The position numbers and the translations under genes were made by a program. Positions 33,698 to 43,444 of a stretch of DNA of 64,000 nucleotides are shown here, one piece after another (the stretch's first letter is position 1; each line of letters begins with the position of its first letter). Location: NCBI RefSeq assembly GCF_000429725.1, contig NZ_AUCK01000015.1, positions 27,462 to 91,461 on the forward strand, in the 5' to 3' direction. The notes beneath the pieces were generated by a model. It made no database searches. It was not told the origin of the DNA and worked only from the letters and a program-made list of their open reading frames with translations. The DNA is from Alkalicoccus chagannorensis DSM 18086. GTDB lineage: Bacteria > Bacillota > Bacilli > Bacillales > Salisediminibacteriaceae.

Positions 33698-35338
33698 ATG
33701 AAGACAAAGGACGATGTATTGGCATTGACAGGTGAGGCGCTTGAACCGGCGGAGCGCAGCGGCGTGTATGAACAAATGACAGCCGGCATGCAGGAGAAGA
33801 TGAGGTATTTTCTTGGCTATCAGGTCAATCAGGATCTGTCGTATTCGGAAGAACTGCACCCCTTTTTAGGGATGCACTTAAACAACATCGGCGATCCGTT
33901 TACGGATGGGAACATGACCATGCACAGCAAAGAGATGGAGCGGGCCGTGCTTGATTATTATGCTTCGCTCTGGCACGCCGAGACGCCTCATGCGAATGAG
34001 AACGGCAACTCCTACTGGGGCTATACGCTCTCGATGGGCAGTACGGAGGGGAACGTGTACGCGATCTGGAATGCACGAGACTATCTATCGGGAAAACTGC
34101 TCCTCTCCCAAGAGGATGCGGAAGCGGAGGCAGACCGGGCGAGTCGGAGCGGGAAACCTGCCAGAGCCGCGGGGCTGCAGTACAGCCAGGCGGATGAGCG
34201 GCTGGAAAATCCGAACGCGTATCGTCCGGTTGCGTTCTTCTCACAGGATACCCACTATTCGATTGTCAAAGCGATGCGTGTCCTCGCTTTTGATACCTTT
34301 TACAGCCTCGGAACCCAGCTCGGCAGCTGTCCTCTCTCGTATCCGGCGGACTATCCGGACGGATTCTCCAAAGAGTATATCGGGGAACGGGGATGGCCGA
34401 GGGAAGTGCCTTCAGACCTGGACGGCGCTGTCTATGTGCCGGCACTGAAAAAACTAGTCGAATACTTTCTGGCAGAAGGGCATCCGATTTTTGTCTGCTT
34501 CAACTATGGGACGACATTCAAAGGCGCGTATGATCCAGTGGAGAGCGCTGTCGAGGCCCTGTCTCCGCTCCTGGAGGCGTATGGGATGCTCGAGCGCACC
34601 ATCGTGTACGAGAAGAATGGGCAGAAATATACGGATGTGCGCAGCGGATTCTGGTTTCATGTAGATGGTGCTCTCGGCGCGGGGCATATGCCTTACGTCG
34701 AGAAAGCCGCAGCCCGGGGACTGCTTCCAGAGCAAGAAGTTCCTGTGTTCGATTTTCGTCTGCCGGAGATTCAGTCGATCTGCATGAGTGGACACAAGGC
34801 ACTCGGAGCGCCCTTTCCATGCGGGGTTTACATGACGAAGACGAAATATCAGCTGCTTCCGCCGGATGATCCTATGTACATCGGTGCACCGGACACTACG
34901 TTTGCCGGCTCGCGCAGCAGTCTGGCCGCGATGTATATGTGGGACCAGCTCGCGCGCATGTCAGAGGATGATCACGTCGCGCAGGCCGTGCATATGCAGA
35001 AGATGGCAGCGTATGCCGCCGCTGTGTTGACGAAGGTGGCAGAAGATATCTGCTATGATCTGTGGGTGGAGCATACATCCCTCTCCCTCACGGTCCGTTT
35101 CCGCCGGCCGCATCCGGACATCGTCGATACGTATTCGCTCTCCTGCGAAGCTCTCTATGTCGACGGGGAAAAGCGTCATTATGCGCATTTGTTTGCCATG
35201 AAGCATGTGAGCCGGGAACTGCTTGATACGTTAGCGGAAGATCTGCGCCAAGAGGGTGCATTCCCCTGCAGGGAGACGAAGCACCAAGGACCCGGCCCGG
35301 CAGCCGATACACTTCTCTCCGGCAGGAGTTTCAAGTAA
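33698..35338 (+). CDS. group II pyridoxal-dependent decarboxylase (histidine decarboxylase-like)
   Basis: 546 aa from the ATG at 33698 (GGGGAGGAGC upstream); the open frame continues to 33539 without a better start. It is a fold-type I PLP enzyme: WGYTLSMGSTEGNVYAIWNARDYL, THYSIVKA (His186 stacks on the PLP ring), HVDGALGAG with Asp323, and the Schiff-base Lys367 in SGHKALGAPFPCG. The layout is closest to PLP histidine decarboxylases, but those are near 380 aa; the extra length is an insert around residues 130-175 and a C-terminal extension. The product would be an amine. No amino-acid/amine antiporter gene is adjacent. Confidence 0.87.
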   Translation: MKTKDDVLALTGEALEPAERSGVYEQMTAGMQEKMRYFLGYQVNQDLSYSEELHPFLGMHLNNIGDPFTDGNMTMHSKEMERAVLDYYASLWHAETPHANENGNSYWGYTLSMGSTEGNVYAIWNARDYLSGKLLLSQEDAEAEADRASRSGKPARAAGLQYSQADERLENPNAYRPVAFFSQDTHYSIVKAMRVLAFDTFYSLGTQLGSCPLSYPADYPDGFSKEYIGERGWPREVPSDLDGAVYVPALKKLVEYFLAEGHPIFVCFNYGTTFKGAYDPVESAVEALSPLLEAYGMLERTIVYEKNGQKYTDVRSGFWFHVDGALGAGHMPYVEKAAARGLLPEQEVPVFDFRLPEIQSICMSGHKALGAPFPCGVYMTKTKYQLLPPDDPMYIGAPDTTFAGSRSSLAAMYMWDQLARMSEDDHVAQAVHMQKMAAYAAAVLTKVAEDICYDLWVEHTSLSLTVRFRRPHPDIVDTYSLSCEALYVDGEKRHYAHLFAMKHVSRELLDTLAEDLRQEGAFPCRETKHQGPGPAADTLLSGRSFK

Positions 35339-35398
35339 CAGGGGAGCACTGCCCGCGGCAGGCGATGGTCCCGCGGTCCCATTCACCTTCATGAAACC

Positions 35399-35433
35399 GG
35401 AGGCCTTTCCCCAAAAATGGGGAGGGCCTCTTT
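35399..35433 (+). terminator. rho-independent terminator
   Basis: GGAGGCCTTTCCCC pairs with GGGGAGGGCCTC and is followed by TTTGGG. It ends the decarboxylase gene. Confidence 0.75.
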
Positions 35434-35439
35434 GGGTAA

Positions 35440-35496
35440 TAAGAGTGTACACGTTCTCATCGAGGGAGACGGCGGTGCGCGCTTTTGTTCAAGTAT
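35440..35496 (+). repeat. R1 short form (internal deletion)
   Basis: A left end (GAGTGTACACG, TTCTCATCGAGGGAGACGGCGG) runs straight into the R1 right end (TGCGCGCTTTTGTTCAAGTATA); the hairpin centre is missing. The same short form stands at 58762-58823. Confidence 0.7.
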
Positions 35497-35499
35497 AGG

Positions 35500-35840
35500 G
35501 CGCTGGATTTTCGCCTCGTTCTGATCCTCGTATTCGAGGTCCTCCGATATCGGCAGCAGGCCGTACGCTTCAACTGCCTGATTATCATAGGCACGAGCTT
35601 GTTACATACGGACGGAACTTTACCCATGCGACGTTTCCAGGAGGAATCGGGATGCCAGTAGCTTCAACGTATTTACCATGAAAGCGGAATAGCCTTCGTG
35701 TCTGCGTATCGTGACGTCTTTCTCCAATAAGCAGATCCGTTTCACCGACGTGTCCGGCGGGGACGCCTGTGGCATCAGCGCAGCCTGAAGATCCTTTCTC
35801 AGGGGGGCTTTCCTGAGAAATAGCTGAAGGCAAGCTTCCG
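35500..35840 (-). pseudogene. decayed coding remnant of unknown family
   Basis: On the minus strand a protein-like stretch (GVPAGHVGETDLLIGERR, then KYVEATGIPIPPGNVAWVKFRPYVT) stops at 35585. After a frame change it appears to resume as YDNQAVEAYGLLPISEDLEYED with QNEAKIQ, ending near 35510. Both halves look like real protein but no intact start or frame is left. R1 pieces flank it on both sides. I do not recognise the family. Confidence 0.5.
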
Positions 35841-35884
35841 CCGGTAAGCAGAGGGGAAATACAGCCAAACGAATAAACAGGTTT

Positions 35885-35947
35885 CTTCCCTTAAAGAACC
35901 TGCGCCGCACGCCGTTCCGAACAAAAGGCGCTGCGCGCTTTTATTCT
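35885..35947 (+). repeat. R1 repeat, right half
   Basis: TTCTTCCCTTAAAGAACCTGCG, then CGCACGCCGTTCCGAAC and AAAAGGCGCTGCGCGCTTTT: the inner-arm end and whole right part of R1 without the left half. Bases 35950-36055 are AT-rich and hold no gene. Confidence 0.72.
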
Positions 35948-36055
35948 TGTGTGCATGCCGGTCAGCCGATGTCCCTCTTGTTGATCGGGCAGGTTAGTTT
36001 TTAATACTTAGTTGAGTAATCTTATGTGAAATGTATCCTAATTTTCAAAAAAAGG

Positions 36056-36084
36056 TTGAAGTTCGCGTTGGACGGGGCTATGAT
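36056..36084 (+). promoter_or_regulatory. sigma-A-type promoter of the sulfate assimilation operon
   Basis: TTGAAG (36056-36061), 17-nt spacer, TATGAT (36079-36084). The roughly 95-nt leader contains a weak AGCC/GGCT stem followed by a T-rich run near 36112-36131, possibly an attenuator. No S-box (SAM riboswitch) signature is seen, unlike many Bacillus sulfur operons. Confidence 0.55.
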
Positions 36085-36186
36085 TACGATCATACACTTT
36101 TTCACAGCCGGAAGGCTTTTCTTTTTACGTTTAATTCATAGTTAACAGGTATGAATGATGTAAATACTTTATGAGGAGGAAATGAT

Positions 36187-37350
36187 ATGGTAAATACCCC
36201 GCATGGCGGCAGCTTAATTCAACGGGAGGCATCTCCTTCAGAGAAAGCGGCCCTGCAGCAGAAAGCAGCATCGCTGCCGGTACTGGAAATCTCAGCCTGG
36301 ACTCTCTCTGATCTGGAGCTCATTGCCCTTGGTGGATTCAGTCCGTTAACTGGTTTTTTGAAGAAAGCGGATTATGAACGGGTGGTCGAGGAAGGCCGCC
36401 TGGCGGATGGAACACCATGGCCTGTTCCGATCACGCTGCCTCTGAAGCAAGCAGAGGCCGACACGGTACAAGCCGGGAAGCAGGCCGCCCTGCGCGGAGC
36501 AGACGGAATCATCTACGCGATTCTTGAGGTCGAAGAAATCTATGCGTACGATGCTGCCTCAGAAGCGGAAAAGGTATACGGGACGAGCGATCCGGAGCAT
36601 CCCGGAGCAGCAAGGCTGTACCAGGGGGGCGGCTATTATGCCGGCGGCAGCATTATCCTCCTGGAGCGGCCATCCCATGCACCCTTTGACGAATACAATC
36701 TGGCACCGGCAGAAACCCGCCGGTTGTTCGAGGAGCTCGGATGGAAGACGGTCGTTGGGTTTCAAACGAGGAACCCGGTACACCGGGCACACGAATACAT
36801 CCAGAAATGTGCGCTGGAGGCAGTGGACGGACTGCTCCTGAATCCGCTTGTCGGTGAGACGAAATCGGACGATGTGTCTGCTGCTGTCAGGATGGAGAGC
36901 TACGAAGTGATTCTCGATCGATACTATCCAAAGAACAGGACCAGGCTGGTGCTTTATCCAGCGGCCATGCGGTATGCCGGACCGAGAGAAGCCGTGCTGC
37001 ACGCCCTCGTCCGCAAAAACTATGGATGCACGCACTTCATCATCGGTCGTGACCATGCGGGGGTCGGTGATTATTACGGCACATACGAAGCGCAGGAGTA
37101 TGCAGCGTCATGGGAAGACGAAATCGGGATTCAGCTGTTCCGTTTCGAACATGCTTTCTACTGCACGGCGTGTGAAGCCATGGGAACGGCTAAAACCTGC
37201 CCTCATGACGCGGCTGATCACGTGCACCTCAGCGGAACGAAAGTTCGGGAGATGCTGCGACGAGGAGAAAAACCGCCGAAAGCGTTCTCCCGTCCGGAAG
37301 TAGCGGACGTGCTCATTGCAGGAATGAAGGAGCCGGCGGTCAAGCAGTAG
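36187..37350 (+). CDS. sat: sulfate adenylyltransferase
   Basis: 387 aa. It activates sulfate with ATP to adenosine 5'-phosphosulfate (APS), the first step of sulfate assimilation in the cytoplasm. Motifs of the homo-oligomeric ATP sulfurylase: [10 protein letters not shown] near residue 50, [15 protein letters not shown] around 195, [12 protein letters not shown] near 285, and a C-terminal zinc-like cluster ([18 protein letters not shown]). Its last residues [10 protein letters not shown] are typical. GAGGAGG precedes the ATG. It is the first gene of an eight-gene sulfur operon; the next start is 22 nt away. Confidence 0.97.
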   Translation: MVNTPHGGSLIQREASPSEKAALQQKAASLPVLEISAWTLSDLELIALGGFSPLTGFLKKADYERVVEEGRLADGTPWPVPITLPLKQAEADTVQAGKQAALRGADGIIYAILEVEEIYAYDAASEAEKVYGTSDPEHPGAARLYQGGGYYAGGSIILLERPSHAPFDEYNLAPAETRRLFEELGWKTVVGFQTRNPVHRAHEYIQKCALEAVDGLLLNPLVGETKSDDVSAAVRMESYEVILDRYYPKNRTRLVLYPAAMRYAGPREAVLHALVRKNYGCTHFIIGRDHAGVGDYYGTYEAQEYAASWEDEIGIQLFRFEHAFYCTACEAMGTAKTCPHDAADHVHLSGTKVREMLRRGEKPPKAFSRPEVADVLIAGMKEPAVKQ

Positions 37351-37372
37351 CAGGAGAGGAGGAGGAGCAGGA

Positions 37373-38608
37373 ATGACCGTAGAAATCGCCCTGATGATTG
37401 GGTTCATCTGCCTGCTTCTCCTGGTGCTCATCAGCGAAATCATCAAACCTGCTTCTGCACTCGCCGGCGGACTCGTGCTGCTTGTAGCAGCGGGGCTGCT
37501 GGAGCCATCCAGTGCTCTGAGCGGAGCTGCCAATGAAGGCGTTTGGACGGTGGCACTGCTGTTTCTTGTAGCAGGAGCTGTACAGCAGAGCGGCCTGCTT
37601 CATTCGTTCGCCTCCAGCGTGCTCCAGGCCTGCAGGCGGAGTGGGACACTGGTACCGATGATGATCCCGGTGGCTGGACTGTCCGCGTTTTTGAATAACA
37701 CTCCCGTCGTAATGATGCTTACCCCGGTGCTCCAGCGGTGGTGCAGGGAGCGGGGGATCGCACCCTCTAAAGTGCTTCTCCCGCTGTCCTATGCCGCGAT
37801 TTTTGGCGGCACGCTCACGTTGATTGGCACATCGACGAATTTAATCATCCACGGGTTCATGCTGGAGGAAGGCATGCAGGGGTTTTCCATGTTTGAACTG
37901 GCAGCTGCCAGTCTGCCGGCAGGAGCGGCGGGCATGCTGTTTCTCTTTCTTTTCGGCCATAAATTACTGCCGGAACGGTCCTTCGCCGTGTCGATGGAAA
38001 TGCCTTCGGATCAACAAACGAGAACGATGCTGCCGATCGTGGTGCTGGTTGGCATGATTACCGCCGCGGCCCTGCAGCTCGTAACGATGTTTCAGGCAGC
38101 GCTCGGCGCAGCGATCATCTTATTTGCAGCCGGTTCCATTACACGCAGGACCGCCCATCAGCTGATTCCCCTCCCGCTCCTCGTCATCATCGTCAGCGCC
38201 GTCGGGATTGGACACGCGGTGGAGCAGACCGGTACGGCAGCCTGGGCGGCGGGGTATTTTGTCGATGCTTCGTCCGGCATGGGACTCCTCGGGGTGCTGC
38301 TCGGCATCTACTTGTTAACGACCATATTTACAGAAGTGATCACCAACAATGCGGCAGCAGTATTGATGTTTCCGATTGCTCATGCAGCCGCCGTGCAGCT
38401 GGGTACAGATCCGGTCCCCTTTTTCGTGGTCATCGCGATTGCCGCGTCTGCCAGCTTTGCAACGCCGATCGGTTACCAGACGAATTTGATCGTCTATGAA
38501 CCGGGCGGCTACCGCTTCACTGATTATTTAAAAATAGGCATTCCGCTGAACCTGATCTACATGCTGGTGACAGTAGGATCCGTCTATATTTTCTGGACAG
38601 GAGGATGA
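37373..38608 (+). CDS. SLC13/DASS-type anion permease, probable sulfate uptake
   Basis: 411 aa with about eleven hydrophobic segments. It carries the twin SNT-type signatures of the SLC13 family: [16 protein letters not shown] with [17 protein letters not shown] in the first half, and [16 protein letters not shown] with [20 protein letters not shown] in the second. Family members often have central TrkA-C domains and about 590 aa; these are absent here, giving a compact form. Position between sat and cysC makes sulfate the likely substrate, replacing the CysP permease of B. subtilis. The assignment to sulfate is inference from context. Confidence 0.9.
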   Translation: MTVEIALMIGFICLLLLVLISEIIKPASALAGGLVLLVAAGLLEPSSALSGAANEGVWTVALLFLVAGAVQQSGLLHSFASSVLQACRRSGTLVPMMIPVAGLSAFLNNTPVVMMLTPVLQRWCRERGIAPSKVLLPLSYAAIFGGTLTLIGTSTNLIIHGFMLEEGMQGFSMFELAAASLPAGAAGMLFLFLFGHKLLPERSFAVSMEMPSDQQTRTMLPIVVLVGMITAAALQLVTMFQAALGAAIILFAAGSITRRTAHQLIPLPLLVIIVSAVGIGHAVEQTGTAAWAAGYFVDASSGMGLLGVLLGIYLLTTIFTEVITNNAAAVLMFPIAHAAAVQLGTDPVPFFVVIAIAASASFATPIGYQTNLIVYEPGGYRFTDYLKIGIPLNLIYMLVTVGSVYIFWTGG

Positions 38609-38612
38609 ACAC

Positions 38613-39224
38613 ATGAGTAGTCATATTGTCTGGCACGACTCATCAGTAACTAAACAGGCACGGCAGGAGCATAAAGCACACCGGAGTCCTGTTCTGTGGC
38701 TGACCGGGCTCTCCGGGTCAGGAAAATCGACCATCAGCGATGCGCTGGAAAAGATGCTGCACGCCGAGGGCATTCATACGTACCGGCTCGACGGAGATAA
38801 CGTCCGGCACGGCCTCAATAAAGGGCTCGGCTTTTCACCGGAGGACAGGCAGGAGAACATTCGACGCATCAGTGAGGTGGCTGCGTTGATGCACGACGCT
38901 GGTGTACTGACGATCACGGCCTTTATTTCGCCTTATCGGGAAGACCGCCAGATGGCGAGGCAAATCATTGGAGAAGAAGCCTTTGTAGAAGTTTTCGTCG
39001 ACAGCTCGCTGGAGATATGTGAAGCGAGAGATCCAAAAGGCCTGTACGCAAAAGCGAGAGCCGGGGAAATACAAGGGTTCACCGGTATTGACGATCCCTA
39101 CGAAGCGCCGGAATCTCCGGAAATCACCATCAACAGCGGGACCGGCACACCGGAAGAAGCAGCGGCTGCACTGAGGACATACCTGGAACAGCGCGGAGAC
39201 TTATTCAAAGGAGGGAAACCATGA
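38613..39224 (+). CDS. cysC: adenylyl-sulfate kinase
   Basis: 203 aa. It phosphorylates APS to PAPS. The P-loop is GLSGSGKST (residues 30-38), followed by [37 protein letters not shown] and the lid [25 protein letters not shown]. All catalytic motifs are intact. The start is 4 nt behind the permease gene and the end overlaps cysH by 4 nt (ATGA). Confidence 0.97.
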   Translation: MSSHIVWHDSSVTKQARQEHKAHRSPVLWLTGLSGSGKSTISDALEKMLHAEGIHTYRLDGDNVRHGLNKGLGFSPEDRQENIRRISEVAALMHDAGVLTITAFISPYREDRQMARQIIGEEAFVEVFVDSSLEICEARDPKGLYAKARAGEIQGFTGIDDPYEAPESPEITINSGTGTPEEAAAALRTYLEQRGDLFKGGKP

Positions 39225-39922
39225 TCACGTATGAAGAACCTTCTCCCATCCCGTTTGCCTCCTGGGAACCGGAAGACGAGGAAAAAGGGGCCCGCCGCGT
39301 GATTCAGTGGGCGGTGGAAAGCTACGGAGACGAGCTCGTCTATGCGTGCAGTTTCGGCGCGGAGGCCATGGTGATGATCGACATGCTTGCAGCAGAAAAG
39401 CCGGATGCGCAGCTGGTCTTTCTGGATACAGATCTTCACTTCCAGGAAACGTACGACTTGATTGACCGCCTCCGCCTCCGCTACCCCAGCCTGCGTATCC
39501 ACATGAAACAGCCGGATTTGTCACTGGAGGAGCAGGCAGACACTTATGGATCTGCGCTCTGGAAAAGAGATCCGGATCAGTGCTGCTACATCCGGAAGGT
39601 CAAGCCGCTCGAGGATGCATTGACGGGAGCGGCAGCCTGGCTTTCCGGGCTCAGGAGAGATCAGTCGCCGTCCCGGGCGGAGACAGCGTTCGTGCAGGTG
39701 GACCATCGTTTTCGATCCATTAAAATCTGCCCGTTTATTTATTGGACGTGGCAGGATGTCTGGAGCTATATCGAGACACACAAGCTGGATTACAATCCAC
39801 TGCACGATCAACAGTACCCAAGCATCGGCTGCATTCCATGTACGACGCGTGCAGCAGATGGGGACAGCCGGGAAGGTCGATGGCAGGGAACGGGAAAGAC
39901 AGAATGCGGGCTGCACCGCTGA
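39221..39922 (+). CDS. cysH: phosphoadenylyl/adenylyl-sulfate reductase with Fe-S cluster
   Basis: 233 aa. It reduces activated sulfate to sulfite with thioredoxin. The pyrophosphate-binding region is [15 protein letters not shown], and the C-terminal catalytic motif ECGLHR has Cys229. Cys121-Cys122 (CCYIRKVKP) and Cys204/Cys207 (GCIPC) form the CC...CxxC set that binds a [4Fe-4S] cluster, which marks the APS-reducing type found in Bacillus; such enzymes can also accept PAPS. This fits the presence of cysC in the same operon. Confidence 0.96.
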   Translation: MITYEEPSPIPFASWEPEDEEKGARRVIQWAVESYGDELVYACSFGAEAMVMIDMLAAEKPDAQLVFLDTDLHFQETYDLIDRLRLRYPSLRIHMKQPDLSLEEQADTYGSALWKRDPDQCCYIRKVKPLEDALTGAAAWLSGLRRDQSPSRAETAFVQVDHRFRSIKICPFIYWTWQDVWSYIETHKLDYNPLHDQQYPSIGCIPCTTRAADGDSREGRWQGTGKTECGLHR

Positions 39923-39946
39923 TCTGCAGCAGAAGGGGGAAGGACG

Positions 39947-40702
39947 ATGAGCAGAGTGATGATTGTTGGAGCAGGACCTGGAGATCCAGAACTGATTACC
40001 GTGAAAGGGCTCCGCGCGATTCAAGAGGCAGATGTTATTTTTTATGATCGTCTTGCAGCGCCGGAGCTGCTGCAGGAAGCTGCACCTGGAACAGAGCTCG
40101 TCTACTGCGGCAAAGAACCAGGTCGTCATTCCATGAGTCAGGAGGAATTGAACAGCCGGCTCATTCTGGAAGCAGCAAAGGGGCGGAGGGTCACCCGTCT
40201 GAAGGGAGGCGATCCGTTCATCTTTGGACGCGGAGGCGAAGAGGCCGACGTGCTGCAGCAGGCAGGGATTGCCTACGATATTGTGCCGGGGATCACGTCA
40301 GGAGCGGCCGTTCCCGCGTATGCAGGCATCCCGGTCACTCACAGGGACTACGCTTCTTCTGTTACCTTCGTGGCTGGTGTCAGTAAAGCACAGGACAGTG
40401 AGTACTGGCGGCACGCGGCGAAAGCGTCGGATACGCTCTGCATTTATATGGGCATCCGTTCCCTTCCCGAAATTACAAGACACCTCATCCGCCACGGACG
40501 CGACGGCAGCACGCCGGCTGCTGTGATACAGGAAGGAACAACCGCTCGTCAGAAAACGATCACCGGCACCCTCGACACAATCGCCGGGAAGCTGCATGAA
40601 GTCGAGCAGCCGGCGATGGTCGTCATCGGCGACGTCGTAAAGCTTGGAGAGCAGCTCGCCTGGTTTGAGGCAGCGGCGAGGCCCGCTGAGGTGGTCGGCT
40701 GA
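39947..40702 (+). CDS. sumT: uroporphyrinogen-III C-methyltransferase
   Basis: 251 aa. It methylates uroporphyrinogen III at C-2 and C-7 with SAM to make precorrin-2, the first committed step of siroheme, the cofactor of CysI. Motifs: VGAGPGDPELITVKGLRAI, VIFYDRLAAPELL, RLKGGDPFIFGRGGEEA and PGITSGAAVPAYAGIPVTHRDYASS. It is the single-function CobA/NasF-like form without a HemD fusion. It overlaps sirB by 1 nt as TGATG. Confidence 0.95.
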   Translation: MSRVMIVGAGPGDPELITVKGLRAIQEADVIFYDRLAAPELLQEAAPGTELVYCGKEPGRHSMSQEELNSRLILEAAKGRRVTRLKGGDPFIFGRGGEEADVLQQAGIAYDIVPGITSGAAVPAYAGIPVTHRDYASSVTFVAGVSKAQDSEYWRHAAKASDTLCIYMGIRSLPEITRHLIRHGRDGSTPAAVIQEGTTARQKTITGTLDTIAGKLHEVEQPAMVVIGDVVKLGEQLAWFEAAARPAEVVG

Positions 40703-41460
40703 TGCAGGGCGTCCTTTATGTCGGACATGGCAGCAGAGTGCCACAGGCAGCGGCCAATGCTGCCTCCATGATGGAGCAGGTGAAGGAGCACGTCGACGCG
40801 GGCCTGCAGGAGATCTGCTTTCTGGAACTGGCGGAGCCTGATATCCGCGCCGGGTTTGCCGCTCTGGCAGAGAGAGGCGCGACCTCGATAGCAGTCGTCC
40901 CGGTGCTGCTGCTCAGCGCAGGGCATTATTATCAGGATATTCCTGCAGAGCTGGATAAAGCGAAAGAAGACCATCCGCATATCCGCGTCACCTACGGCCG
41001 TCCGCTCGGGGTCCAGGACAGAATCATCGATGTGATGCACGACCGTGCATCGGAGAGAGGGGCTGTCTGGAATAAAGAGACGACGATTCTCCTCGTGGCC
41101 CGTGGAAGCCGCTCGCCGGAGACGAAAGCCGCCGTCCGCCTGATTCAGAAGAAAATAAAGCGGAAATTCGGTGTGAAGCGGGTGGAAGTCGGCTATATGG
41201 CGGTCATGAAACCGTCCCTGTCCGATACGGTGGAGAAGCTGGCAGAAGAATCGAACGTGCTGGTCCTCCCGTACCTCTGGTTTACCGGTATTCTTCTGGA
41301 GGAAGTGGAAGAGATCTCGGCAGGAAGAGGATGGGGCCAGGCTGCTTGTCTCGGAGATCATCCGCTGATGACAGCGGCACTGGCGGACCGGGCAGAGGAA
41401 GCGGTCCACCAGCAGCCGGACACGTTGGACATTGATGAAAGCAGAGCATGGTGGATTTAA
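40702..41460 (+). CDS. sirB: sirohydrochlorin ferrochelatase (CbiX/SirB family)
   Basis: 252 aa. It inserts Fe2+ into sirohydrochlorin to finish siroheme. The two CbiX-type repeats are visible: VLYVGHGSR (about 4-12) and ILLVARGSRSPETKAAV (about 131-147). The metal-binding side chains include His9 and the His in LLSAGHYYQDIP. The ATG at 40702 overlaps the sumT stop. Cobalt specificity cannot be excluded, but the neighbours argue for iron. Confidence 0.93.
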   Translation: MQGVLYVGHGSRVPQAAANAASMMEQVKEHVDAGLQEICFLELAEPDIRAGFAALAERGATSIAVVPVLLLSAGHYYQDIPAELDKAKEDHPHIRVTYGRPLGVQDRIIDVMHDRASERGAVWNKETTILLVARGSRSPETKAAVRLIQKKIKRKFGVKRVEVGYMAVMKPSLSDTVEKLAEESNVLVLPYLWFTGILLEEVEEISAGRGWGQAACLGDHPLMTAALADRAEEAVHQQPDTLDIDESRAWWI

Positions 41461-41501
41461 TCCGGAAGCGGCACCGCTCCACGGAGAAAGGGGAACATGA
41501 G

Positions 41502-43301
41502 ATGATACTCGAAGCAACAAACAGCCCGTTTACAGAAAAGCAGGCGGCCTTAATTAATGAATTGACCGCTTCTCTCTCCACCGAGCAGAAGCAGTGGATC
41601 AGCGGTTATTTTGCCGCTGGTGCGGCGGCTGCGGTGCAGCCTCCACAGTCCGGGAGCGTGGCAGCTGAAGCAGCTGAGCCGGCAGCAACGAGAACCGTCA
41701 CCATTCTGACCGCTTCCCAGACCGGAAACGGAGAAGCGCTGGCGGCGGAATGGGAAAAGACCCTTGTGGAACAGGGCCAGCAGGTACAGGTGCTCGATAT
41801 GGATACAATCAAACCGAAGCAGTGGAAATCGCTGGAGGATGTGCTGATTGTCGCAAGCACCCATGGCGAAGGCGAGCCGCCGGACAACGCGCTCAGTGTC
41901 CATAAGCTCCTTCACAGCAGGCGCGCACCCGACCTGAGTCATGTCCGCTTCAGCGTGCTGGCGCTCGGGGACACGTCCTATGAGTTTTTCTGCCAGACGG
42001 GAAAAGAGTTCGATGCGGTCTTCGAAAAGCTCGGAGCCCAGCGGATCGCGGAGCGGATTGACTGTGATGTCGATTACGAAGAACCAGCAGAAGCATGGTT
42101 CACGACCGTGCAGCGCGCGCTGACAGTCCCGAAGCCACAAAATGCTGACGTGACAGGCGGGGAGGAAGAAGCAGCGGCTTCGGTGGTCTATTCGAAAAAA
42201 CATCCGTTCGAGGCGGAGATTCTGGAACGGATTCAGCTGAACGGCCGGGGTTCTGCTAAAGAAACGTACCATCTGGAGCTGAGCCTGGAAGGCTCTGGTT
42301 TGACCTATCAGCCTGGAGACAGCCTCGGTATTTATCCGCAGAATGATCCGCTGCTCGTCGATCAGCTGATTCAGGCTGCCGGCTGGGACGCAGACGCCGC
42401 CGTACCGTCGCAGTCAGGAGCAGAAAAACCGCTGCGGGACGTCCTGGTGCACGAACTGGAAATGACGAAATTGTCCAAGCCGCTGCTGGAAAAGCTGTAT
42501 CAGATCCACCCGCAGGACAACCTGCAGGCCCTGCTTGATGAAGGCCGGTGGAAGGATTATATCGAGGGACGGGATCTGCTGGATGTTGTTGAAGATTTCG
42601 GCCCGTGGAAGGCCTCGGGACCGGAAACAGCGGCCGTACTCCGTTCCATGCCGCCGCGTCTCTATTCGATTGCGAGCAGCTTAGAGACGCATCCAGACGA
42701 AGTCCATCTGACGATCGGCGCGGTCCGCTATGAGGCCCACGGCCGATCCAGGCGCGGCGTCTGCTCGATTCAGTGCGCAGAACGGTCCGGACCGGGAGAG
42801 ACGCTGCGGGTGTTCGTGCAGCAGAACCCGAAATTCAAGCTGCCGGACGATCCAGATACACCCGTGATCATGATCGGTGCCGGAACCGGGATTGCGCCTT
42901 ACCGCTCGTTCATCGAAGAAAGAGAAGAGCAGGAGGCAGCGGGACCGACGTGGCTGTTCTTCGGAGAACAGCATTTCACTACTGATTTTCTTTATCAGAC
43001 CGAATGGCAGGCGTGGCTGCAGGAGAGGAAGCTGACGAGAATGGACGTGGCATTCTCCCGGGATCAGAAGGAAAAGATCTACGTCCAGCACCGGCTGCAG
43101 GAACGAAGCCGGGATGTATATCATTGGCTGGAGACGGGAGCCGTGCTCTACATCTGTGGCGACGAAAAGCACATGGCGCAGGACGTCCACCGTACGCTGC
43201 GGGGGATCATCGAGCGGGAAGGCGGGGTCACCGCAGAAGAAGCGGAAGAAAAACTAGAAGAGCTGCGGCGGGAAAAGCGGCTGCAGCGCGACGTCTATTA
43301 A
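41502..43301 (+). CDS. cysJ: assimilatory sulfite reductase (NADPH) flavoprotein subunit
   Basis: 599 aa. I use the ATG at 41502 (AAAGGGG upstream); the frame is open from 41448. An N-terminal flavodoxin-like FMN domain (LTASQTGNGEALA, about 70-215, with STHGEGEPPDNA) is followed by a ferredoxin-reductase-type FAD/NADPH module: RLYSIASS (FAD), GVCSIQ, MIGAGTGIAPYRSFIEER (NADPH), WLFFGEQH and the C-terminal RDVY. It passes electrons from NADPH to CysI. The cytoplasmic complex needs cysI, which is the next gene after a 143-nt gap. Confidence 0.96.
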   Translation: MILEATNSPFTEKQAALINELTASLSTEQKQWISGYFAAGAAAAVQPPQSGSVAAEAAEPAATRTVTILTASQTGNGEALAAEWEKTLVEQGQQVQVLDMDTIKPKQWKSLEDVLIVASTHGEGEPPDNALSVHKLLHSRRAPDLSHVRFSVLALGDTSYEFFCQTGKEFDAVFEKLGAQRIAERIDCDVDYEEPAEAWFTTVQRALTVPKPQNADVTGGEEEAAASVVYSKKHPFEAEILERIQLNGRGSAKETYHLELSLEGSGLTYQPGDSLGIYPQNDPLLVDQLIQAAGWDADAAVPSQSGAEKPLRDVLVHELEMTKLSKPLLEKLYQIHPQDNLQALLDEGRWKDYIEGRDLLDVVEDFGPWKASGPETAAVLRSMPPRLYSIASSLETHPDEVHLTIGAVRYEAHGRSRRGVCSIQCAERSGPGETLRVFVQQNPKFKLPDDPDTPVIMIGAGTGIAPYRSFIEEREEQEAAGPTWLFFGEQHFTTDFLYQTEWQAWLQERKLTRMDVAFSRDQKEKIYVQHRLQERSRDVYHWLETGAVLYICGDEKHMAQDVHRTLRGIIEREGGVTAEEAEEKLEELRREKRLQRDVY

Positions 43302-43444
43302 CACCCCCTGCCCGCTTCGTTCTGTGCAAAAACGAGAGCGGAAACGGAAGAACCCTTGGCAGGAGGAACGGGCTGCATGAAGCCATGAATGAATAGGCAA
43401 ACCCGGGTACCCAGGCCGATCACAGAAAGCGAAGGAGGAAGACG

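Noticed and set aside
35950..36186. SAM riboswitch (S-box) ahead of sat
   Set aside because: I looked for the S-box core and its terminator and saw neither; only a weak 4-bp stem with a T-rich run is present.
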